Positions 1 through 9,620 of a DNA stretch of 64,000 bases are shown in pieces. Position numbers and translations under genes: made by a program. Within the stretch, counting starts at the first letter, position 1. Every line of letters begins with the position of its first letter. This DNA comes from an uncultured bacterium. Lineage in GTDB: Bacteria; Bacillota; Clostridia; Lachnospirales; Lachnospiraceae. The notes below the pieces were generated by a model. It was not told where the DNA came from. It saw only the letters and a program-made list of their open reading frames with translations, and searched no databases. The stretch is taken from the NCBI GenBank assembly GCA_947647735.1, contig CANSLJ010000014.1:1-64000 (forward strand), in the 5' to 3' direction.

Positions 1-31
1 GGAAGGGGTTTCGGCCTCTTCCTTTTATTTT
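1..31 (+). terminator. intrinsic terminator of a gene left of the window
   Basis: A GC-rich stem (GGAAG..GG with CC..CTTCC, loop around TTTCGG) is followed by a T-rich run at 22-32. It points rightwards, so it probably ends a plus-strand gene lying before the window. Confidence 0.6.
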
Positions 32-54
32 TGCCAACTATAATTTTACTTTAA

Positions 55-183
55 GGATGGAAATTAATTTCTTCGTCGCCACGCTCTCGCTTCGTAAAAA
101 GCGTAGCGGACACTAAGCTCGTGAAGAACCTCGCTAAGTGCCGACGCTTTTTAAGAGGCTCCTTAAGAAATTAATTTCCATCC
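55..183 (+). repeat. Family A nested palindrome, copy 1
   Basis: Perfect 19-bp terminal inverted repeats (55-73 and 165-183) enclose a second, core hairpin at about 96-152 whose stem ends in A and T runs. The interior is almost identical to the reverse complement of copy 4 (43764-43899). Between these two copies the core stem shows paired compensatory changes (G:C to A:T and T:A to C:G). It lies between the 3' end of the ABC permease and the window edge. The A/T-flanked core could also act as a bidirectional terminator. I know no name for this family. Confidence 0.85.
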
Positions 184-260
184 GGTCTGGGTATTGACTG
201 CATTTAAATAATATGCCATATGGTACTTTGACAGCCGATTTTTTAATTTACTATCCTTTT

Positions 261-2906
261 TTACTCCCCCTCCCGCAATCGTTCCACAATACTTCTCCTT
301 CCAATCCTTCGATATGCCATCACCGGCACCAGAACGGCTACCAGTATGAGCACCGGTATCATGATCACGAAAGGCAGGATCTGGAAGCGGTACTCGAAAA
401 ACAGGATCACATTGTTCAGTGCTTTGAGCACTAGCCATGATAAGACGCTGCCCAGAATAAAGCTGACAGCACCGGAAACCGCCACATAGCTGATGCCCTC
501 CCAGATCAATGTCTTTTGGAGCTGACTGCTGGTCATGCCGATGCTCTGGAGCATGGCAAATTCCCGTTTTCGGGAGATGATCTCCGTGATCATGGCGTTG
601 ATGAAGTTCAGGATACCGATAAATGCTATCACAACGGAGAGCGTAATGCCTATGGTCGCGATGACCATCACCATGTTTTCAAACTCTTTCCGCAAAGACT
701 CCTTCGTCACATAGCCCATCTCGGCATGTTCATCCGCATAGGACTTTACCGCCGCCTCGAACGCCTCCTGTTTTTCCTCCGCCACCTGATAGGATACCGC
801 AAAAAGACTCGCACTCTCACCTGTCTCTTCAAACTCTGACAAAGGCAGGATCATATCACAGCCGTTTGCCGTGTATCTGTGTATATTCATGCTGTAGGGA
901 ATCTCCACGATAGCCATCACCTGATAACTCTTCTCCTCCAGATCATTATATTCGACACCCACTATCTCTCCGGCCTCGTTTTTCATTTCCGTAAAGGAAG
1001 AATTTTCTGTATATCTGTCCACTGTCACGATATCTCCCGGATGGTAGACATGTTCCTCAGGTGGCAGCGTTTCATTCCCCAGTATCCGTGTCAGAAGGAT
1101 ATGATCCCCTTCCATAAATTTGTCAATATCCAGCGTTCCTTCCAGCACATTCAGCTTCGAAAGAAGTCCCTTTGTATACCCGTAAAAATATCCGTCAATC
1201 TCCTGCTCGCCCTGCAGCATCCTTTCCAGTTTTTCATCCTCATAGATTCCCCGCCGGAGCTTTTCTTCCGCATCCAGCTTCTCAAGCTGCTCCCGGGCTT
1301 TTTCATCGATCCGCAGAAAAGACCGGAAACCGATCCACATCTCCTCTCTGTCCTCGATGCCCTCCTGCGCATCCGCCAGCGCAAGAAATTCCGGCTCGAT
1401 ATCCAGGTCCCCGCTTCTCGGCGAGCCGGATGTGGTATTGATATTTCCCAGCAGGAAATCTCCCGCGATCCTCTGCTCCATAAACTGATCGATCCTAAAG
1501 CTCCCCACTGCCGTCATGACAACCGCAAGAAGAATAATACTGAGAGACATCGCTGTTATCACCGCTGCCGTCGTGCGTTTGTTTCTGCCGAGATTGGACA
1601 CTGCCATGGAAACCGCCTGAAATTTCCCTTTATCCCTGTACTTTTTCCTCTTTCTTCCATATACCGCGCTGCCGCCCTCCTCCGTATACCGCAGCGCCTC
1701 GATGGGGGATACGCTTCCGGCTATCCTCCCCGGTTTCCTGCTGCTCAGATAAACTGTGAGCGCGGAAAATCCGGCGCCGCATATCAATATCCACGGACTG
1801 CATTCCAGAGAGATCTCCATTCCCTGATAGTCTCCCACACTGAGCATAAAGGGCAGTATCAGCCTGCCGATCCCGAAACCGCCGGCAAGTCCTATGGGGA
1901 TGCCGATCACGGAGAGCACAAGCACCTGGCGACGCACCAGCCTCCTTAACTGCCTTTTTGTTGTGCCGATGGTTTTCAGTAGTCCATAAAATCTGATATC
2001 GCTGATGACGGATATCTGAAAAATATTGTAAATGATCAGATAGCCGGTGAGCAGAATGACAAGGACCGCAGTTATCAGGACAATGACCGCGAAGGGATCC
2101 GCCCCCTCCACACGACTGCTCATATACGCCCAGTTTACGCCATATGCCAGCTCCGTGTCCGGTTCATAGCCCGCATTCCTGATCACCGTCTGTATTTTTT
2201 CCTCCAGATCGGAAGCTTTGTCAAAAAACAGATTTCCGTTTATGAGCCCCGCACCGTTGTCCTCCGGATGTTCTTCCTTCCACCTCACAAAATCCGCTTC
2301 TGTCCGGGAGCCCTTAAGCGCCTCCCAGTAACTTTCAGACACAAACAATTCACTGGCATGGGAGATGGCATCCCCCCGATACCAGCCGCACAGGGTAAAT
2401 TCCTCCTCGATCTCCTCCCCCATAAAGGAAAAGCGCAGCGGTATCGTCTCCCCCAGCGCACAGGGCAGTCCCAGTTCCTCCAGCACAAAGGAGTCCGCGA
2501 TGATCTCATTTTCCTCTGTGGGCATATGTCCTTCTTCCAGCTCGATAAACATATCTGATAAGGTACTCTCATCCGGTGTAAAACGGAGTTCCGCCTGATG
2601 TTTGATGAGATTATCCACCCTGCTGATCAGGATCGTATAATTGCTTTCCTGTACCATCGGATCCGCGATCACCCTCTCGTACTGCTCCACTGTAACCGCC
2701 TTTAATCCCGCATGGGCCCTGCCGCCCACCTCCCGCATGGTATTTTCCTGCGCCATCTGCATGGCGCCGCCTGTCAGGGAAAAAACCGCTGTAAACAAAA
2801 CGCCTGTCAGCACGATGGCAAGCACTGCAAAGAGATTCCGCATCCGGTTGCTCCGAAGGCTCCTGCCCGACAGCCTGCGGATCGATGCGCCGTTATTGTT
2901 TCTCAT
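261..2906 (-). CDS. ABC transporter permease, FtsX/MacB type
   Basis: Large membrane protein (881 aa) with eight hydrophobic segments: one at about residues 22-45, a group of three at about 270-400, one at about 450-475, and three in the last 150 residues. Between them lie two long extracytoplasmic regions. This is the duplicated FtsX arrangement of exporters for antimicrobial peptides or lipids (BceB/MacB-like). It overlaps the ATPase gene by 4 nt, so the two are translationally coupled. The two-component system just upstream suggests a substrate-sensing detoxification module of Bce type. The substrate cannot be read from the sequence. Confidence 0.9.
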   Translation of the reverse strand: MRNNNGASIRRLSGRSLRSNRMRNLFAVLAIVLTGVLFTAVFSLTGGAMQMAQENTMREVGGRAHAGLKAVTVEQYERVIADPMVQESNYTILISRVDNLIKHQAELRFTPDESTLSDMFIELEEGHMPTEENEIIADSFVLEELGLPCALGETIPLRFSFMGEEIEEEFTLCGWYRGDAISHASELFVSESYWEALKGSRTEADFVRWKEEHPEDNGAGLINGNLFFDKASDLEEKIQTVIRNAGYEPDTELAYGVNWAYMSSRVEGADPFAVIVLITAVLVILLTGYLIIYNIFQISVISDIRFYGLLKTIGTTKRQLRRLVRRQVLVLSVIGIPIGLAGGFGIGRLILPFMLSVGDYQGMEISLECSPWILICGAGFSALTVYLSSRKPGRIAGSVSPIEALRYTEEGGSAVYGRKRKKYRDKGKFQAVSMAVSNLGRNKRTTAAVITAMSLSIILLAVVMTAVGSFRIDQFMEQRIAGDFLLGNINTTSGSPRSGDLDIEPEFLALADAQEGIEDREEMWIGFRSFLRIDEKAREQLEKLDAEEKLRRGIYEDEKLERMLQGEQEIDGYFYGYTKGLLSKLNVLEGTLDIDKFMEGDHILLTRILGNETLPPEEHVYHPGDIVTVDRYTENSSFTEMKNEAGEIVGVEYNDLEEKSYQVMAIVEIPYSMNIHRYTANGCDMILPLSEFEETGESASLFAVSYQVAEEKQEAFEAAVKSYADEHAEMGYVTKESLRKEFENMVMVIATIGITLSVVIAFIGILNFINAMITEIISRKREFAMLQSIGMTSSQLQKTLIWEGISYVAVSGAVSFILGSVLSWLVLKALNNVILFFEYRFQILPFVIMIPVLILVAVLVPVMAYRRIGRRSIVERLREGE

Positions 2907-3667
2907 ATGCGCACCTCCCTGCCTGTCTCCCCTGCTTCTTCCATATCTTCCTCATGCCGGGTAAAGCTTCTCCCGCCGGGAACGCCTGCCCTGTTTGCAT
3001 AGTCATTGACGATCCTTCCATCCTCAATACGGATGATCCTGTCGCTTAGCTGTGCCAGCGCCTCATTATGTGTGATCATCACGATCGTCTGGTGGAACTG
3101 TTCGCTGGTCAGCTTCAAAAGCCCCAGCACCTCCTGTGTTGTCCTGGAATCCAGATTTCCGGTAGGCTCATCCGCCAGAATGATCGCCGGTTTCGTCACA
3201 AGGGCGCGGGCGATCGCAACCCGCTGCTGCTGCCCGCCGGAAAGCTGTCCCGGCAGAGCGTCCAGCTTGTTCTCCAGCCCTAACGTCTGTACGATCTGAT
3301 CCATAAACTTTTTATCCGCCCTCCTGCCGTCCAGCTCCATCGGCAGCACGATATTCTCATAGACGCTTAAGATGGGCACCAGATTATAGCTCTGAAAGAT
3401 AAAACCGATCTGACGCCTGCGGAAGATCGTCAGGTCGTTCTCGTTCAGCTCGAAAATCTTTTTCCCCGCCACCGTCACCGTACCGGATGTGGCATAATCC
3501 AGTCCTCCCAGCATATGGAGCAGCGTGGATTTCCCCGAGCCGGAAGTTCCCACCACCGTGGCAAACTCCCCCTCCTCTATGCTCAGATCCACGCCGTCCA
3601 GAGCCCTCACCTCAATATCGCCCTTTCCATAATATTTTTTCAAATTGTGTGTTTCCAGAATTTTCAT
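2903..3667 (-). CDS. ABC transporter ATP-binding protein, LolD/MacB family
   Basis: ATPase of 254 aa that powers the FtsX-type permease encoded immediately downstream. Walker [10 protein letters not shown] is at residues 40-48, the signature LSGGQQQR at about 142-149, and Walker B ends in ILADEPT, followed by the D-loop and the switch His in MITHNE. The length is typical of the family. The ATG start follows a GGAGG sequence. The last 25 residues, after the canonical domain, are charged and of unknown role. The gene is separated from the upstream kinase gene by Family A copy 2, so it may have its own promoter between 3668 and 3780. Confidence 0.93.
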   Translation of the reverse strand: MKILETHNLKKYYGKGDIEVRALDGVDLSIEEGEFATVVGTSGSGKSTLLHMLGGLDYATSGTVTVAGKKIFELNENDLTIFRRRQIGFIFQSYNLVPILSVYENIVLPMELDGRRADKKFMDQIVQTLGLENKLDALPGQLSGGQQQRVAIARALVTKPAIILADEPTGNLDSRTTQEVLGLLKLTSEQFHQTIVMITHNEALAQLSDRIIRIEDGRIVNDYANRAGVPGGRSFTRHEEDMEEAGETGREVRI

Positions 3668-3781
3668 ATAGATATGATGCCTCCTGCTATTTTTGATTTT
3701 ATTCTACCAGATGCATCTTACAATCCCCTGACAGGAGTACGAAAAAAATGTGACAATTTTGTAAGAACTGAAAGCCAGCCA

Positions 3782-3941
3782 TGCCAACGAGGGTAATATA
3801 TCCTGTGAAAGACTGTAGAAAAACGCCGGTACTTAGCGAGGTCCCTCACGAGCTTAGTACCCGCTGCGTTTTTCTCCGGCTCTGTTCCTCAAGAGCCTGG
3901 GGAATGCGCGTCTTTCACAGGATATATTACCCTCGTTGGCA
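3782..3941 (-). repeat. Family A nested palindrome, copy 2
   Basis: The longest arms of the family: a perfect 31-bp inverted repeat (3782-3812 and 3911-3941). The core hairpin at about 3817-3873 reads in the minus direction and is flanked by A and T runs. An extra small hairpin replaces the conserved segment between arm and core. The right arm overlaps the 3' end of the histidine kinase gene and supplies its stop codon. The element separates the two-component genes from the ABC exporter genes. Confidence 0.85.
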
Positions 3942-4925
3942 CTCCCCGCTTTCCCCTTCATTCAACAAAAACACCGAAAACCTGCTCCCCGCCCCGACTT
4001 CGGAATCCACCGTAATATACCCCTTCTCACACCTTAAGATCAGCTGTGCCAGATACAGCCCGAGCCCGCTCCCCTCCTGCTGCTCCACCTCTTTCCCGCG
4101 GTAAAACCGCTGAAAGATCAGAGGAAACTCACTTTTCGGAATACCGATCCCCTCATCCGCTATCGTAACCTTTGTGTAAAGCTCCATTCTGGACAGTGTA
4201 ATTTTTATACTTCCTTCTTCAGGGGAATATTTGACGGCATTTTCCAGAATATTCACCATCGCCTCCGCCGTCCATTTCGGATTATGATACAGGGCAAAGT
4301 CCTCAAATTCCTCCGTGATGATCCCGATCTTTTTCGCGGACGCCTGTGCATACACAGAGCTGACAGCCTTCGCGATCGTCTCCTTGATCCCGGTGTATCC
4401 CGCCGAAAACCGGATCATGCCGTTTTCCAGCCGGGAAGCCTTTAACAGATCCGCCATCAGCCACTGCAGCTTGTCCGCCTGATTTCTCGTATGGGCAAGA
4501 AATTCCTCCCTGCGTTCCTTCGACAGGGCAGGATCCTGCAGTAACTCCGTATTCATGATAATATTGGCAAGAGGTGTCTTGAGCTGATGCGAAAGATCCG
4601 AGATCAGCTCCATCACCTGATCCTTCTCCCCCACCGCCTGCCTCTGTTTAAACCGCGCATCCGCCAGAATACGCTGCAGCTGGCTCACGATCCGTGATTC
4701 TCTTGTCTCCAGCGTATCCGAATAAGCGATAGTATGCCCGCCTTCCGTCTTCCCCCGACAAAGTGCCCAATCTCCGTCCGCCTCCGCCGCACTTTCCCAG
4801 AAGCTGTCCAGAATATCGTCCATTTTCTTCCACTGCCGCAGAAAGTAAACTTCACGCCCGATAAGCACCGCAAGACACAGCAAAAGACATACCGCAAGTA
4901 ACCATATGACTGTCTCCGCTCTCAT
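3927..4925 (-). CDS. sensor histidine kinase
   Basis: Membrane sensor kinase of about 332 aa with one N-terminal hydrophobic segment. It has a HisKA H-box (LSHQLKTPLANI), an N-box (NILENAVKYSP), a G1 motif (DEGIGIP) and a G2 motif (GSGLGLYL). It should phosphorylate the response regulator encoded just upstream. I chose the ATG at 4925, which overlaps the regulator stop (TGATG) and sits 7-8 nt after GGGAGG. An in-frame start at 4940 would add five residues. The last four codons and the stop lie inside the right arm of Family A copy 2, so the C-terminal end was shaped by that element. The small sensor region suggests BceS-like signalling through the ABC transporter (inference). Confidence 0.9.
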   Translation of the reverse strand: MRAETVIWLLAVCLLLCLAVLIGREVYFLRQWKKMDDILDSFWESAAEADGDWALCRGKTEGGHTIAYSDTLETRESRIVSQLQRILADARFKQRQAVGEKDQVMELISDLSHQLKTPLANIIMNTELLQDPALSKERREEFLAHTRNQADKLQWLMADLLKASRLENGMIRFSAGYTGIKETIAKAVSSVYAQASAKKIGIITEEFEDFALYHNPKWTAEAMVNILENAVKYSPEEGSIKITLSRMELYTKVTIADEGIGIPKSEFPLIFQRFYRGKEVEQQEGSGLGLYLAQLILRCEKGYITVDSEVGAGSRFSVFLLNEGESGECQRG

Positions 4926-5611
4926 CAGGCTTCCTCCCACAGATAACCGATCCCCTGGATCGTGCGGATGCGGTCTTTTCCAAGTTTTTTGCGCAGACGG
5001 CTGATATTGACAGAGAGCGTATTCTCCTCCACAAAATTCCCATCCCCGTCCCAGATCCGCTGCAGGATCTGTTCCTTCAACAGCGCCTGATTTTTGTGCT
5101 CCATAAAATACTGCAGCAGCCTGAATTCCGTCATACTCAAATCCAGCTCTTCCCCACCTGCCGATGCGCGAAATGTTTTCAGATCCAGCACAATATCTCC
5201 GGAGACCAGACTCCGTTCCCCTGGTTCCGCACCCTGCGCCGCAGATTTCCGCTGCAGGATATTCCGCAGCCTGACCTTCAAAACGGCAAGCGAAAAGGGC
5301 TTTGTCATATAATCATCCGCCCCGCTCGTCAGCCCCATAATCTCATCGGTCTCCAGATCCCGCGCCGTCAGCATCAATACGGCGGTGTCCGCTCCTTCTC
5401 CCGGCATCTGTCTTATCCTTTCACAAAAGGCGATACCGTCCCCGTCCGGCAGATTCAGATCCAAAATAACAGCGTCCGGTTTTTCCTTTCCGAAAAGCGT
5501 CTCACCCTCCTGCAGTGTCCATGCGTTCAGCATCTCATATCCCTCCTGCTCCAGCGCATAGGATATGCCGCGGTTTAATCCCGTATCGTCTTCTATGATC
5601 AATACTTTCAT
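4925..5611 (-). CDS. response regulator, OmpR/PhoB family
   Basis: DNA-binding regulator of 228 aa. The receiver domain occupies residues 1-120, with the acidic pocket EDD at 7-9, the phosphoacceptor D51 in VILDLNLP, and the conserved Lys in MTKPFS. A winged-helix domain fills the rest, with the typical segment VEENTLSVNISRLRKKL near the C-terminus. It is the first gene of a pair with the kinase (1-nt overlap). Likely targets are the downstream ABC exporter genes (inference from context). Confidence 0.93.
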   Translation of the reverse strand: MKVLIIEDDTGLNRGISYALEQEGYEMLNAWTLQEGETLFGKEKPDAVILDLNLPDGDGIAFCERIRQMPGEGADTAVLMLTARDLETDEIMGLTSGADDYMTKPFSLAVLKVRLRNILQRKSAAQGAEPGERSLVSGDIVLDLKTFRASAGGEELDLSMTEFRLLQYFMEHKNQALLKEQILQRIWDGDGNFVEENTLSVNISRLRKKLGKDRIRTIQGIGYLWEEA

Positions 5612-5678
5612 GTCGTTTGTCCTCTTCCTTTATTTTTATTCATAGTATACCAATACCATATTTATCTGCAAACAAAAA

Positions 5679-5716
5679 ATAAGCACTCTGTATTCTTTTT
5701 CTTACAGAATGCTTAT
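5679..5716 (-). terminator. intrinsic terminator after the HAD/PTS operon
   Basis: On the minus strand a stem of about 14 bp with one mismatch (5703-5716 pairing with 5679-5692) is followed by a T run (complement of the A run at 5673-5678). It lies 30 nt past the HAD gene stop. Confidence 0.8.
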
Positions 5717-5746
5717 CCCGTTTTCCAGTTTAAAGACAGATCGCCG

Positions 5747-6580
5747 CTATATCAGCCCCATCTTCAGAAACTCATAATAAAGCCCGTCCTCCTCCACACT
5801 CTTGCAGATCCTGTCCGCCATCTTCTTGAGCTCCCTGCAGGCATTTCCCATTGCCACGCTGATGCCCGCATACTGCATCATCTCATAATCGTTCATACTG
5901 TCCCCGAAGGCGATGGTGTCATCCCGGCTCATGCCGAAATACTCACAGATCCGCTCCATGCCCCTGCCCTTGTCGATCCCCCTCGGTATGATCTCCCCGT
6001 TAAAACAGGAGGAACTGTCCCCGTAAGGATGCACCACACAGACAAAACTCTCCTCCAGATACGGTTTTATCTTTTCCACCCTCTCCAGAGATGTGCTGGT
6101 AAAGCAGATCTTGTAGGCTCCCTTTTTCGGATACTGCCCATAGGGGCGGATCGGAATGCCGGCTTCTATCTCTTTCTGCATCCGGATCAGTTCCGAATTG
6201 CCGGGATCTGCCGAGGCATTTTTCAGCAGTTCTTCCATCTGGGGATCCGTGTAGATCCCCTCCTGATTCTCGATCCTGCAGTACATGCCGTGCCCGTGGA
6301 ACAACGCGAGGCACTCCTGTATGGTCTCCTCCGGGAGCAGATGGTCAAAAAGCACCTGCCCCGCCACTTCCACATGTCCGCCTGCGCTGGAGATGATCCC
6401 GTCAAAACCTACCTCCCGGATATCCTCCCCGATGATAGGCATATTCCGCCCTGTACAGAGAAATACCTTATGCCCCTTCGCCCTCGCGCCGCGGACCGCC
6501 TTTACCGTCTGGGGCGACGGTTTTGCCATCGCCGAGATCAATGTGCCGTCAATATCCAAAAAGACCAGTTTTCTGTTCAT
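5747..6580 (-). CDS. HAD-superfamily hydrolase, Cof type
   Basis: Sugar-phosphate-type phosphatase, 277 aa. Motif I is LDIDGTLI (nucleophile D9, acid/base D11) and motif IV is GDSMNDYEM near the C-terminus. The large alpha/beta cap between them is the Cof/IIB type. The ATG at 6580 follows AGAGG, and the 26 extra in-frame residues upstream do not match the family. The gene is 13 nt downstream of the PTS permease gene and so probably dephosphorylates a sugar phosphate made by it, or protects against sugar-phosphate stress (inference). Confidence 0.88.
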   Translation of the reverse strand: MNRKLVFLDIDGTLISAMAKPSPQTVKAVRGARAKGHKVFLCTGRNMPIIGEDIREVGFDGIISSAGGHVEVAGQVLFDHLLPEETIQECLALFHGHGMYCRIENQEGIYTDPQMEELLKNASADPGNSELIRMQKEIEAGIPIRPYGQYPKKGAYKICFTSTSLERVEKIKPYLEESFVCVVHPYGDSSSCFNGEIIPRGIDKGRGMERICEYFGMSRDDTIAFGDSMNDYEMMQYAGISVAMGNACRELKKMADRICKSVEEDGLYYEFLKMGLI

Positions 6581-6593
6581 ATCTACCTCTGAT

Positions 6594-8570
6594 TTATGCC
6601 TTCCGCAAAATACATGCTTCCTTATTATTGTCAATCTCACCGGGAGCCGTCTTCTCAAGCGCTTTTCCCTCCGGCATATCCGTAAAGATCATCGGGATCG
6701 TCGTCTTATACCCCGCTTTTTCAATCTCTTCCTTCTCAAATTCGATCAGGAGCTGTCCTTTCTTTACGATATCCCCGTCCTTTACATGGGCCGTAAAATG
6801 TTTCCCCTGCAGATTTACCGTATCGATGCCGATATGGATCAGAAGTTCCGTCCCGTATCTGCTGGCAAAGCAGACCGCATGCTTTGTATCAAAAACACTC
6901 AGTACCGTACCGTCCGCCGGCGCGTACACCTTTCCTTCCGCCGGCCTTACGGCAACACCGTCGCCCAGAACTTTGCTGGCAAAAGTTTCATCCTCCACCT
7001 CTTCCATGGGAATGAGCTGCCCCTTCGCGTGAGCGTAGAAGGCTTCCTTCTCCGGCGCTTCCGGCAGCGTTTCCGCCGCCTCCTGTGTCCCGGCGTTTCC
7101 TCCGTCCTCAGACGCCGCCCCGGACACATCCCCGGCAGGCTTCTTCTCATCCGGCGCATCCGGTACCTTATCCATAAATTTCCCTAACACCAGTGTCATG
7201 ATGAAACCGCCTGCCAGTGCGATCACATGGGCGATCACATAATTCACATAACCGTTTCCGGCGGGATCTGCCAGTGCGATACCCGGCACAACCGTCGTGC
7301 CGAAGCCAACCGCCGCCAGATTCGTAAAGTATACCACAATACCGCCCATCGCGCCACCGATACAGCCGCCGATGATCGGGAAGCGGTACCGCAGGTTGAT
7401 ACCGAACAGTGCCGGTTCCGTAATGCCAAACAGTACGGAAACAAAGCTGGAAATGCACAGTTCGCGCACTTTCACGCTCTTTTTATGTCTTACCAGATAA
7501 CCGAGTACCGCGCCGCCCTGTGCGATGATCGCAACGGACATCAGCGGATTTAAGAAGTTCCTTCCCGTATCGGCAAGAAGCTGTGCCTCGATGGCGCCGA
7601 AAATATGATGCAGGCCGGTGATGACCACAAGCTGCTGCAGCCCCGAGAACACCGCATAGCCGAACACGCCCAGATTCTGTGTCATCCATACCAGCGCGTT
7701 GGTGATGCCGGAGGAAAGCCCTCTTCCCACAGGCCCGATCACCGTGAACAAAAGCAGCGCGCCCACCAGCGTGGTCAGCAGCGGAGATACAAGGAGCCGC
7801 ACCACCTCCGGCACTTTCTTCTCAAAGAAATCATCCAGCTTCGCCGTCACAAAACCCATCAGCAGGGCGACTATGATACCGCCCTGGAAACCGACAAGCT
7901 GTACGCCCAGGCCGAATATATGTAAAGTTGTGACTTCCGCCGTCCCCTGTGCCGCCGCATAAGCGTCTGTCAGGGAACCGCTCAACATGATACAGCCCAT
8001 CACGATACCGAGGATCGGGCGCCCGCCGAACCGCTTGCAGGCGCTGTATGCAACCGCCAGAGGCAGAAAGCCGAAGATGGCGCCGGAAGCAATGTTGATC
8101 AGCGTATTGATACCGGACAGGGTTTCATTCGCCCTCACAAAATCCATATTGCCGAGAACGCCGGAAAGCCCCGTAAGGAGCGCCGCCGCAAGGATGCCCG
8201 GCATAATGTCCACAAACACATCCGACAGCGCCTTGATCACACGCTGCAGCGGATTCATCTTCTGATTCGCCACAGTCTTTAAGTCGCTGAGGCTCATATT
8301 TTTCATATTGTTGGCTTCCGCAAACACCTCATACACATCGTTCACCAGGCCGGCGCCGAAGATGATCTGCACCTGATCCCCCGCCACAAACACACCTTTG
8401 GCGAGGTCCACCTCCTCCATCGCTTTTAAATCCGCTATATCATTGTCTTTCAATACGATCCTGAGCCTTGTGGCACAGTGCGCCACACCCTGGATGTTAT
8501 CTTTTCCGCCTGACAGTCGTGTCAGTTCCGCGGATATCTTCTCATACCTTTGCCGCTTATTCGCATCCAT
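6594..8570 (-). CDS. PTS beta-glucoside-type permease IIBCA
   Basis: Phosphoenolpyruvate-dependent sugar importer of 658 aa with fused EIIB, EIIC and EIIA. EIIB carries the phospho-Cys C32 in HCATRLR. EIIC has about ten hydrophobic segments with the conserved FGITEPALFGIN. A low-complexity Ala/Glu linker follows, then a glucose-type EIIA with the active His in LLIHIGIDTV. The best family matches are beta-glucoside, sucrose or trehalose transporters. No glycosidase is adjacent, so the substrate is open. A CCGG-centred operator overlaps the -10 of its promoter (8638-8651). Confidence 0.92.
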   Translation of the reverse strand: MDANKRQRYEKISAELTRLSGGKDNIQGVAHCATRLRIVLKDNDIADLKAMEEVDLAKGVFVAGDQVQIIFGAGLVNDVYEVFAEANNMKNMSLSDLKTVANQKMNPLQRVIKALSDVFVDIMPGILAAALLTGLSGVLGNMDFVRANETLSGINTLINIASGAIFGFLPLAVAYSACKRFGGRPILGIVMGCIMLSGSLTDAYAAAQGTAEVTTLHIFGLGVQLVGFQGGIIVALLMGFVTAKLDDFFEKKVPEVVRLLVSPLLTTLVGALLLFTVIGPVGRGLSSGITNALVWMTQNLGVFGYAVFSGLQQLVVITGLHHIFGAIEAQLLADTGRNFLNPLMSVAIIAQGGAVLGYLVRHKKSVKVRELCISSFVSVLFGITEPALFGINLRYRFPIIGGCIGGAMGGIVVYFTNLAAVGFGTTVVPGIALADPAGNGYVNYVIAHVIALAGGFIMTLVLGKFMDKVPDAPDEKKPAGDVSGAASEDGGNAGTQEAAETLPEAPEKEAFYAHAKGQLIPMEEVEDETFASKVLGDGVAVRPAEGKVYAPADGTVLSVFDTKHAVCFASRYGTELLIHIGIDTVNLQGKHFTAHVKDGDIVKKGQLLIEFEKEEIEKAGYKTTIPMIFTDMPEGKALEKTAPGEIDNNKEACILRKA

Positions 8571-8637
8571 TCTGATGCTCCTCCTCTATCTCATATTCTC
8601 TTTCATTCTTTCCTGTCAGGGATCCCTTGCATTTCCT

Positions 8638-8651
8638 ATTATAACCGGTTA
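8638..8651 (-). promoter_or_regulatory. PTS promoter -10 overlapped by a CCGG-type operator
   Basis: On the minus strand TATAAT (8643-8638) is overlapped by the perfect palindrome TAACCGGTTA (8642-8651), about 67 nt before the PTS start. The same TAACCGGT words form the operator before the sucrose-type PTS and its LacI gene at 43.6-43.95 kb, so one LacI-family repressor may control both (inference). No convincing -35 is visible. Confidence 0.5.
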
Positions 8652-8739
8652 AAATGAAAAATATATGGAGATTTGTGACCTGCACATTCCGATTTGTGAC
8701 AGAGTGCGCAAACCTCCCCCTTTCACGAAGGAGGCGCCC

Positions 8740-9567
8740 ATGCAGGACTATATCTTTTCCAATGACTTTACCAGAAATATCGACGCCATGATCTACACCT
8801 GCGGCTATGAAAACTGCAGGCCCGGACACAGCTACGGCCCGGTCATGCGAAACGGCTACCTTGTGCACTATATACTGGAAGGCTCCGGTATCTACAAGGC
8901 GAGGGGAAAACTCTTCCGCCTGAAAAAAGACGACGCCTTTTTGATCTGTCCCGGAGAACTGATCTACTATAAGGCGGACGAAAAAACACCCTGGAGCTAT
9001 ACCTGGATCGGTATGCAGGGTGTGAAGGTAAAAAGTTATCTGGAGAGGACCTCCCTCCCGGAAAGCCTTGTGTTTCATTATGACTGGGACGACCGGATGC
9101 GCCTGTGCCACGAAAAGATGTTTGAGGCGGATAAACTGCCGAAGGACAAAGACCTTCAGATGAACAGCATTATGTATGAGTATCTCTTTCTCCTCGCGCA
9201 GAAATTCCCGAACGCCTCCACCGCTCTGCCCGAGAAGAAAAATTCCTACGTGGAGGAGGCGCTGAGCTTTATCGAAAGCTCCTACTGCGATCCCGTCACC
9301 GTGCAGGATATCGCCGACCATCTGACCTTAAACCGCTCCTATCTCCACCGGATCTTCAAGGCGGCCACCGGCATGTCTCTGCAGGATTACCTGCTGGATT
9401 ACCGCATCCGGCAGGCATGTATCCTCCTGCGCACCACAGATCTCTCCATCCGGGTCATCGCCCACTCGGTGAGTTTTGCAGATCCGCTGTATTTTTCGCG
9501 GCTCTTTCACCAGAAGAAAGGTGTCAGCCCAAGCGAGTACCGGAAGAAGGGCTCTGATCTCTCCTGA
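8740..9567 (+). CDS. AraC-family regulator with cupin sensor domain
   Basis: Transcription factor of 275 aa transcribed divergently from the PTS gene. An N-terminal cupin-like sugar-sensing domain occupies about residues 1-150. Two helix-turn-helix motifs fill the C-terminal 100 residues, ending with the AraC signature region (SFADPLYFSRLFHQKKGVSP). The start at 8740 sits 6 nt after GGAGG; the longer in-frame form lacks family support. It probably activates the divergent PTS or the convergent MFS gene in response to a sugar (inference). Confidence 0.88.
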   Translation: MQDYIFSNDFTRNIDAMIYTCGYENCRPGHSYGPVMRNGYLVHYILEGSGIYKARGKLFRLKKDDAFLICPGELIYYKADEKTPWSYTWIGMQGVKVKSYLERTSLPESLVFHYDWDDRMRLCHEKMFEADKLPKDKDLQMNSIMYEYLFLLAQKFPNASTALPEKKNSYVEEALSFIESSYCDPVTVQDIADHLTLNRSYLHRIFKAATGMSLQDYLLDYRIRQACILLRTTDLSIRVIAHSVSFADPLYFSRLFHQKKGVSPSEYRKKGSDLS

Positions 9568-9577
9568 TCGATCCAAA

Positions 9578-9611
9578 ACAGACAGGAGAAGGATCCTTTC
9601 CACCTGTCTGT
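9578..9611. terminator. bidirectional terminator between AraC and MFS genes
   Basis: A 9-bp perfect stem (ACAGACAGG with CCTGTCTGT) lies in the 53-nt gap between two convergent genes, with a T-rich flank on the plus side and an A-rich flank on the other. Confidence 0.65.
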
Positions 9612-9620
9612 CTTCTTATA

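Noticed and set aside
879-1949. 356-aa open frame on the plus strand
   Set aside because: Antisense shadow of the FtsX-type permease, with no family resemblance and implausible composition.
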